The notes beneath the pieces are model-generated. The model did no database searches. It saw nothing but the letters and a program-made list of their open reading frames with translations, and was not told the DNA's origin. A stretch of DNA of 5,231 nt from an uncultured Eubacteriales bacterium (GTDB lineage: Bacteria > Bacillota > Clostridia > Oscillospirales > Oscillospiraceae), in contig USPI01000109.1 in the NCBI GenBank assembly GCA_900556535.1, positions 1 through 5,231 on the forward strand, read 5' to 3'. Below, in pieces: positions 1 through 5,231 of this stretch (positions within the stretch are counted from its first letter, which is position 1; each line of letters opens with the position of its first letter). Made by a program: the position numbers and the translations under genes.

Positions 1-1
1 C

Positions 2-160
2 GGCAAGAGCGCGGGCCTGTCCGGCGCTATCGCAGGCGGCGCAGAGACCTTCCTGAGCAAGGGCAAGGCAAAGTCTCTTGACGCAAAGCTCGCAAAGGCG
101 ACCAAGTGGTTTGCGATCGCTTTCGTTCTGCTGACCCTCGTGCTGAACCTTATAAAGTGA
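2..160 (+). CDS. secG: SecG, preprotein translocase subunit, C-terminal part (5' end outside window)
   Basis: SecG is the small membrane subunit of the SecYEG channel that exports unfolded proteins across the cytoplasmic membrane. Only the last 52 residues are present. They open with GKSAGLSGAIAGGAETF, the conserved Gly/Ala-rich cytoplasmic loop typical of SecG, followed by a Lys-rich stretch (SKGKAKSLDAKLAKATK) and a second membrane helix (WFAIAFVLLTLVLNLI) ending in IK and TGA. Bacterial SecG is usually 70-80 residues, so roughly the first membrane helix is missing upstream of the window. A strong terminator follows 22 bases after the stop, so this is the last gene of its transcript. The family call rests on the loop motif plus C-terminal helix and is confident despite the truncation. 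Confidence 0.9.
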   Translation, partial: GKSAGLSGAIAGGAETFLSKGKAKSLDAKLAKATKWFAIAFVLLTLVLNLIK

Positions 161-182
161 TCCGGTACTGATACGAAAGCTC

Positions 183-213
183 AGGCACAGTCAATATTGG
201 CTGTGCCTTTTTT
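183..213 (+). terminator. Rho-independent terminator after secG
   Basis: A perfect 8-bp stem, AGGCACAG (183-190) with CTGTGCCT (201-208), encloses a 10-base loop that contains the self-complementary CAATATTG. The stem leads into six T (208-213). It ends the secG transcript and separates it from azlC, whose start lies 22 bases after the T run. No clear promoter is visible between this hairpin and azlC, so azlC may depend on partial readthrough or on a weak promoter I cannot recognise. Confidence 0.88.
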
Positions 214-220
214 GTTGCTG

Positions 221-227
221 AGAGAGG
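221..227 (+). promoter_or_regulatory. Ribosome binding site of azlC (sets the start)
   Basis: AGAGAGG lies 8 bases before the ATG at 236. The frame is open further upstream to a TTG at 197, but that codon sits inside the terminator hairpin and has no Shine-Dalgarno. The ATG at 236 is therefore the supported start, and the upstream extension is rejected. Confidence 0.8.
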
Positions 228-235
228 ACGGAAAG

Positions 236-934
236 ATGAACGACAAGGTAGAAATGAAAGGTGTCTTGCGCGGGATAAAAGCCGCGTTCCCGTCAACGCT
301 GCCGATATTCTTCGGGTGGATATTCGTTGCGCTCACATACGGAGTGCTCATGGAGCAGCTCGGCTACAGCCCTCTGTGGACGATGCTGTTTTCGCTCATA
401 TGCTTCTGCGGCGGTATGCAGATAGCGGCAGTGCCGATGATGGCTGCCGGATTTGACCCCGTGCAGATGTTCATAATGAGCTACTTCGTGAACTTCCGGC
501 ACACATTTTACGGTGTTGCCCTGTTGGAAAAATATAAGGACACAAAGCCGTTCAAGCCGTTTCTTATCTATGCTCTGGCGGACGAACCGTTTTCGCTTGC
601 AGTGTCGGCAAAGCCGCCGGAGGATATGCAGCCGAGGTACTTCTATTTCGGGCTCACATTCCTCACTTACCTGTACTGGGCGGGACTTACCGGACTGGGA
701 AGTCTGCTCGGCGCTGTTATAACATTTGACACGACCGGACTTGACTTTGCGCTAAACGCCCTGTTCATCGTCCTGTTTTTGCAGCAGTGGAAGGATAAGA
801 AGAATCGATCCGCCTGCCTCATCGGCATTGCGGTCACGCTTGCCTCGCTGCTCATTTTCGGCAAAACGGTGTTTCTTATCCCAGCGCTGGGCGCCATGCT
901 GCTGATATTCTGGCTGGGGAGGGATAAACTGTGA
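236..934 (+). CDS. azlC: AzlC family branched-chain amino acid exporter, large subunit
   Basis: AzlC is the large integral-membrane subunit of an AzlCD/BrnFE-type exporter, named for 4-azaleucine resistance in Bacillus and known in Corynebacterium to export leucine, isoleucine, valine and methionine. The 232-residue product has the usual family length. Visible family motifs are the PIFFGWIFVALTYGVL first helix (about 23-38), CGGMQ (58-62), SYFVNFRHTFYG (82-93, the AzlC signature around N-x-RH-x-FYG) and ALADEPFSL (113-121). Further hydrophobic helices follow, with a late FIVLFLQQWKDKKNR segment (177-191) typical of the family before the last two helices. The start at 236 has a good ribosome binding site. 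The gene overlaps azlD by 4 bases, indicating translational coupling. The family is certain; the exported substrate is inferred from relatives. Confidence 0.93.
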   Translation: MNDKVEMKGVLRGIKAAFPSTLPIFFGWIFVALTYGVLMEQLGYSPLWTMLFSLICFCGGMQIAAVPMMAAGFDPVQMFIMSYFVNFRHTFYGVALLEKYKDTKPFKPFLIYALADEPFSLAVSAKPPEDMQPRYFYFGLTFLTYLYWAGLTGLGSLLGAVITFDTTGLDFALNALFIVLFLQQWKDKKNRSACLIGIAVTLASLLIFGKTVFLIPALGAMLLIFWLGRDKL

Positions 935-1263
935 AGCTCACCGTTCTGCAAACGATAATCATAATCCTTGCCATAACGCTCGGCACGCAAATATCGCGCT
1001 GGCTGCCGTTTATCGCGTTTTCCGGCAAAAAGGAGACCCCGAAATTCGTAAAATACCTCGGCAGGGTGCTGCCGCCGGCACTCATGGGACTTATCTGCGT
1101 TTACTGCTTTAAGGGAACGCAGATACTCACTGGCTCGCACGGTCTGCCCGAGCTTATAGCGACGATAGTTGTAATTGCGACCTATCAGTGGAAGGAAAAC
1201 CTTCTCGTTTCGGTCGGCGGAGGCACGCTCGTGTACATGCTCCTCGTCCAGTTCGTTTTCTGA
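931..1263 (+). CDS. azlD: AzlD family branched-chain amino acid exporter, small subunit
   Basis: AzlD is the small membrane partner of AzlC and is required with it for branched-chain amino acid export. The 110-residue product is of normal length and almost entirely hydrophobic. It has an N-terminal helix (TVLQTIIIILAITLGTQ), the conserved RWLPF turn (23-27), an amphipathic KKETPKFVKYLGRVLPPALMG section (33-53) with the family's LG-x-LPPA motif, and two further helices separated by a short QWKEN loop. The start is GTG at 931, overlapping the azlC stop (GTGA), with a strong Shine-Dalgarno GGGGAGGG at 916-923, 7 bases upstream. The gene is followed by a terminator, closing a two-gene operon. Confidence 0.92.
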   Translation: MKLTVLQTIIIILAITLGTQISRWLPFIAFSGKKETPKFVKYLGRVLPPALMGLICVYCFKGTQILTGSHGLPELIATIVVIATYQWKENLLVSVGGGTLVYMLLVQFVF

Positions 1264-1275
1264 AAATTTACATTT

Positions 1276-1311
1276 AAACAGGCTGCCGAAGCTTATTTGG
1301 CAGCTTGTTTT
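1276..1311 (+). terminator. Rho-independent terminator after azlD
   Basis: A 12-bp stem pairs AAACAGGCTGCC (1276-1287) with GGCAGCTTGTTT (1299-1310), with one G-T wobble and an 11-base loop. The 3' arm merges into the T-rich tail TTTTATT. It lies 12 bases after the azlD stop. The A-rich 5' arm gives it some bidirectional character, but all genes here are on the + strand, so its role is ending the azlCD transcript. Confidence 0.85.
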
Positions 1312-1312
1312 A

Positions 1313-1341
1313 TTGCAAACCGGAGCATAAACTGGTATAAT
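1313..1341 (+). promoter_or_regulatory. Sigma-A promoter for glmS-murT
   Basis: The -35 element TTGCAA (1313-1318) is followed by a 17-base spacer and a consensus -10 TATAAT (1336-1341), preceded by TGG (1333-1335), an extended -10. Spacing is ideal. The -35 begins right after the azlD terminator, so the terminator tail and promoter share the same few bases. Transcription would begin near 1348, giving a leader of about 47 nt before the glmS ATG. Confidence 0.85.
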
Positions 1342-1379
1342 GTCAGATACGATTGAACGAAAACTATGATATTTATCCG

Positions 1380-1385
1380 AAAGGA
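1380..1385 (+). promoter_or_regulatory. Ribosome binding site of glmS (sets the start)
   Basis: AAAGGA ends 9 bases before the ATG at 1395. The frame is open upstream to a TTG at 1353, which would add 14 residues. That start is ruled out by enzymology: GlmS needs its catalytic cysteine directly after the initiator methionine, which only the ATG at 1395 provides (Met-Cys-Gly-Ile). Confidence 0.85.
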
Positions 1386-1394
1386 AATTTAATT

Positions 1395-3233
<1,839 letters not shown>

Positions 3234-4643
3234 TTGAAAACACTGCTGATGTTTTTTGCGTGCGTGGTCTGTAAGACCACGCACTGCTTATTGCGCCTGC
3301 TTGGTTTCGGCGCGACCTCGCTCCCCGGAGCGCTTGCACTGAGGATATGCCCGGACATTTTGCCGCGGGCAGCGAAAAACATCGGGATAATCGCCGTGAC
3401 GGGTACGAACGGTAAGACTACTTCGTCGCGGATAATTGAAAAGGCGCTCAATAACGCGGGGCACCGCGTCTGCGCAAACCGCTCCGGCGCAAATCTCATG
3501 GCGGGGATCACGGCGGAGCTTATAATGAACAGGGATCTGCTCTGGCGGGCGAGATGCGAGTGGGCGGTAGTCGAGTGCGACGAGGCTGCGTGCAGGAGCG
3601 TTATCGGCAAGCTGCGCCCGCGGGTGCTGCTGCTGACAAATCTTTTCCGCGATCAGCTCGACCGCTACGGTGAAGTTAAGAGCGCCCGCGACTGCATCGT
3701 CGAGGGGCTTAACTCCTCGCCGGAAACGGTTGCCGTTATTAATTCAGATTGCCCCATGGCGGCTTCGGCGGCGCGGCTTATTAAGAACAAGACCGTGCTC
3801 TTCGGAGCCGACTGCGGCAAGGGCGGCGCCGTCGGCAGCGGCGAGGACGATGCCTGCCCCGTGTGCGGGAAAAGGCTGCGGTATAGCCTGCTCAGCTACG
3901 CGAGCCTCGGTCACTATGAATGCTCCTGCGGCTTTTGCCGGCGCAGCGTCGGGTACGGTATTTCCGAGGTATTCACCGACGGCGGAGTTTTGCTTAAAAC
4001 TCCCGAGGGCGAGGATATCGTGACACCCGCGCTGCCGGGGCTTCACAATGCCTACAACGCCGCGGGAGCCGTTGCCGCCGCAATGAGCGCGGGGGTCGCA
4101 AAAAACGCCGCCGTGAGCGCGGCCGAGGACTTCGACTGCGGCTTCGGGCGCATGGAGAGCTTCCCGATCGGAAGGCGCGGCGCGAGGATGATACTCATAA
4201 AAAACGCGGCTGCGGCAGACAGGACGCTCGAGCAGGTCAGAGCCTTTGCAGAGCCCAAATCCGTCGTTCTGGCTATAAACGGACGCGCTGCCGACGGCTG
4301 CGATCTGAGCTGGCTCGACGACGCCGATTTCGGCAAGCTGCTTGATATTGCGCAGATCGTCGAGCTTGGAAATGCCGCCGGATGCAGTGACCACCCTGCT
4401 GGAGGGGCTGACCGCCCGGCAGGAAGCCGCCGCCGCACAGGCCGCAGACGCGCTGGCTGCGCTGGACAGGCAATTGAGCACGTTACAGACCACGCTGGGT
4501 GCAGCAGAGCAGGCAGAGCGCCAGCGGCAGGAGGTTGCCGGAGAGCTGGCCAAGGCCCGAAGCACCGCCCAGCTGGAATCCGCCAAGGCCAGCACCCGGT
4601 GCAAAACGCTGGAAGCACTGGATGCGACACTCACGGCCTCTGA
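3234..4643 (+). CDS. murT: MurT, lipid II isoglutaminyl synthase ligase subunit; genuine only to about 4370, then out-of-frame junction sequence
   Basis: MurT with the amidotransferase GatD amidates the D-glutamate of the lipid II stem peptide to isoglutamine, a Gram-positive cell-wall step in the cytoplasm. Motifs (numbered from the TTG at 3234) are RLLGFGATSLPG (21-32), the Mur ligase P-loop TGTNGKTT (56-63), ECDEAA (114-119), LLTNLFRDQLDRYGE (133-147), a MurT-specific zinc ribbon (C208, C211, C230, C232, with C235 extra), GLHNAYNAAGA (269-279), FGRME (304-308) and ADGCDLSWLDDADF (353-366) of the C-terminal DUF1727 domain. Family resemblance stops at residue 379; the remaining 90 codons to the TGA are Gly/Arg-rich nonsense read out of frame from the adjoining sbcC sequence. 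MurT is usually about 430-460 residues, so some 50-70 are lost and gatD is not seen. The start is uncertain: TTG at 3234 touches the glmS stop, and ATG at 3249 is the alternative. Neither has a good Shine-Dalgarno, so coupling to glmS is likely. Confidence 0.88.
   Translation: MKTLLMFFACVVCKTTHCLLRLLGFGATSLPGALALRICPDILPRAAKNIGIIAVTGTNGKTTSSRIIEKALNNAGHRVCANRSGANLMAGITAELIMNRDLLWRARCEWAVVECDEAACRSVIGKLRPRVLLLTNLFRDQLDRYGEVKSARDCIVEGLNSSPETVAVINSDCPMAASAARLIKNKTVLFGADCGKGGAVGSGEDDACPVCGKRLRYSLLSYASLGHYECSCGFCRRSVGYGISEVFTDGGVLLKTPEGEDIVTPALPGLHNAYNAAGAVAAAMSAGVAKNAAVSAAEDFDCGFGRMESFPIGRRGARMILIKNAAAADRTLEQVRAFAEPKSVVLAINGRAADGCDLSWLDDADFGKLLDIAQIVELGNAAGCSDHPAGGADRPAGSRRRTGRRRAGCAGQAIEHVTDHAGCSRAGRAPAAGGCRRAGQGPKHRPAGIRQGQHPVQNAGSTGCDTHGL
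3260..3284 (+). repeat. Perfect inverted repeat (hairpin) in the first codons of murT
   Basis: GTGCGTGGTCT (3260-3270) is the exact reverse complement of AGACCACGCAC (3274-3284), giving an 11-bp stem with a GTA loop. It starts 27 bases after the glmS stop, lies inside the murT reading frame (residues about 9-17) and is preceded by six T (3252-3257). No T run follows it, so it is not a classical terminator on either strand. It could modulate murT translation or mark an mRNA processing site; the role is unknown. Confidence 0.7.
4366..4383. other. Sequence junction between murT and sbcC (probable chimera or rearrangement point)
   Basis: To the left the MurT frame is intact up to IVELG (residues 375-379, ending at 4370). 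To the right a different frame (offset by +1) encodes continuous SbcC-like sequence with no break to the window end. That frame is closed by a TGA at 4306-4308, so it is not coding well into murT. Codon choice changes here too: glmS and murT mix CTG, CTT and CTC and use many ATA codons, whereas to the right about four in five leucines are CTG and isoleucine is absent. The exact base cannot be fixed; the junction could lie a few bases either way. No terminal repeats, target duplications or mobile-element ends are visible. Confidence 0.75.
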
Positions 4644-5231
4644 AGCAGAGCTTGCCGCTCTGGCCGATGCCGACACCCGCCGGGTGGAGCTGGAGGCCGA
4701 AGCGTCCCGCCTTGCCCAGCGGGAAACCGCGCTGAACGAGCTGGCCCGGAGCCTGACAGAGTGCCAGCACCGGAACACCGCCGCACGCACCGCACAGGAG
4801 GCCTACCGGCAGGCGGCGGGCAGACAGACCGAGGCCCATTCCACCCGGGACACACTGGAACGGGCTTTTCTGGATGCGCAGGCGGGCCTGCTGGCTCAGA
4901 CGCTGGAAGAGGGAGCCGCCTGCCCTGTCTGCGGCAGCACCCACCACCCGGCCAAAGCCCACCTGCCCCGCACCGCCCCCACCGAAGTGCAGGTGAACCA
5001 AGCCAAGCAGGCCGCCGCACAGGCCGACAGCACCGCACAGGAGGCCAGTGCCGCCGCGCGGGAAGCACTGACGCGGGAGCAGGAGGGCCGCGCCCAGCTG
5101 CGGAAGGATGCCGAAGCGCTTCTGCCCGAACGGTTCACTTCGCCCGAGGGGCCGGTGCCTCTGACCATGAGCCTGCTCAAAACTGCGCTGACCGAGGAGA
5201 ACGATGCTCTGCACACCGCACAGGCTGACCT
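4372..5231 (+). CDS. sbcC: SbcC (Rad50-like nuclease ATPase subunit), internal coiled-coil/zinc-hook fragment, both ends missing
   Basis: SbcC partners the SbcD nuclease in the bacterial Mre11-Rad50 complex, which processes hairpins and double-strand DNA ends. The 286 visible codons are open to the window end. They form a charged Ala/Gln/Glu/Leu-rich coiled coil (residues about 5-175 from the ATG at 4372) with no tryptophan or isoleucine. Then comes FLDAQAGLLAQTLEEGAACPVCGSTHHP, shown here only to place the hook: Cys184 and Cys187 of CPVCGSTHHP are the zinc-hook cysteines that join two coiled coils, and the preceding AQAGLLA-x-x-L segment is typical of SbcC. The returning coiled coil follows. 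SbcC is usually over 1000 residues; the N-terminal Walker A and C-terminal signature/Walker B lobes are absent. The ATG at 4372 is probably not a real start: the gene's 5' part is cut off by the junction. Other Rad50-like hook ATPases are possible but less likely. Confidence 0.82.
   Translation, partial: MPPDAVTTLLEGLTARQEAAAAQAADALAALDRQLSTLQTTLGAAEQAERQRQEVAGELAKARSTAQLESAKASTRCKTLEALDATLTASEAELAALADADTRRVELEAEASRLAQRETALNELARSLTECQHRNTAARTAQEAYRQAAGRQTEAHSTRDTLERAFLDAQAGLLAQTLEEGAACPVCGSTHHPAKAHLPRTAPTEVQVNQAKQAAAQADSTAQEASAAAREALTREQEGRAQLRKDAEALLPERFTSPEGPVPLTMSLLKTALTEENDALHTAQAD

Noticed and set aside
126..156. Possible promoter with TATAAA at 151-156 at the end of secG
   Set aside because: The only -35-like hexamers are at spacings of 14 or 19 and match poorly; it would also be cut off by the terminator at 183-213.
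197..235. Upstream TTG start for azlC at 197
   Set aside because: It lies inside the secG terminator hairpin and lacks a Shine-Dalgarno; the ATG at 236 has one and fits the family N-terminus.
1353..1394. Upstream TTG start for glmS at 1353
   Set aside because: It would add 14 residues before the catalytic cysteine, which must follow the initiator methionine.
3744..4790. Long minus-strand open frame of 348 codons
   Set aside because: It is antisense to murT and sbcC and spans their junction; its composition is Ser/Ala/Arg-rich with no motif, as expected for the shadow of GC-rich coding sequence.
4483..5214. Minus-strand open frame of 243 codons at the right end
   Set aside because: It is Gly/Leu/Arg-rich low-complexity sequence opposite a zinc-hook coiled-coil frame that is clearly SbcC.
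4761..5228. Plus-strand open frame of 155 codons with Gly/Arg-rich repeats
   Set aside because: It overlaps the SbcC fragment in another frame; the Gly/Arg/His composition is what shifted GC-rich coding gives.
3234..5231. A novel MurT-SbcC fusion protein
   Set aside because: The two coding parts are in different frames, and SbcC lacks its ATPase N-terminal half; this is a break, not a fusion.

Overview
The window reads as a low-to-mid GC Firmicutes chromosome fragment, most likely a gut-type Clostridia (Ruminococcaceae/Oscillospiraceae-like). This rests on the gene content (secG, azlC/azlD, glmS, a MurT-type Mur ligase), the frequent ATA isoleucine codons, the strong Shine-Dalgarno sites and the compact Rho-independent terminators. 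The lineage is an inference; no marker gene here fixes it. All genes are on the + strand.

Layout: positions 2-160 hold the C-terminal end of SecG, followed by a clean terminator (183-213). Next is a two-gene branched-chain amino acid exporter operon, azlC (236-934) and azlD (931-1263), whose genes overlap by 4 bases and end in a second terminator (1276-1311). A near-consensus sigma-A promoter (TTGCAA, 17 bp, extended TATAAT; 1313-1341) then starts a cell-wall precursor operon: glmS (1395-3233), which makes glucosamine-6-phosphate, and directly abutting it murT (from 3234), the ligase half of the MurT/GatD complex that amidates the lipid II stem peptide. The glmS leader is only about 47 nt, so no glmS ribozyme fits in it.

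At about 4370 the sequence changes abruptly. The MurT reading loses all family resemblance after residue 379, and its frame runs on as low-complexity Gly/Arg/Ala-rich nonsense to a TGA at 4641-4643. At the same point a different frame opens and continues to the window end. It encodes the middle of an SbcC (Rad50-like) nuclease subunit: an Ala/Gln/Glu-rich coiled coil with a CPVCGS zinc hook. Base composition and codon choice also change there, with leucine becoming mostly CTG. Two unrelated genes are each broken at one point, which fits a chimeric contig or misassembly, or less likely a real deletion or rearrangement. It does not look like a functional fusion, because the frames do not match.

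I see no RNA genes, CRISPR, insertion sequence or phage features, and no convincing undescribed system. The items most worth checking are the murT/sbcC junction, a perfect 11-bp hairpin inside the start of murT, and unusual residues in two MurT motifs.
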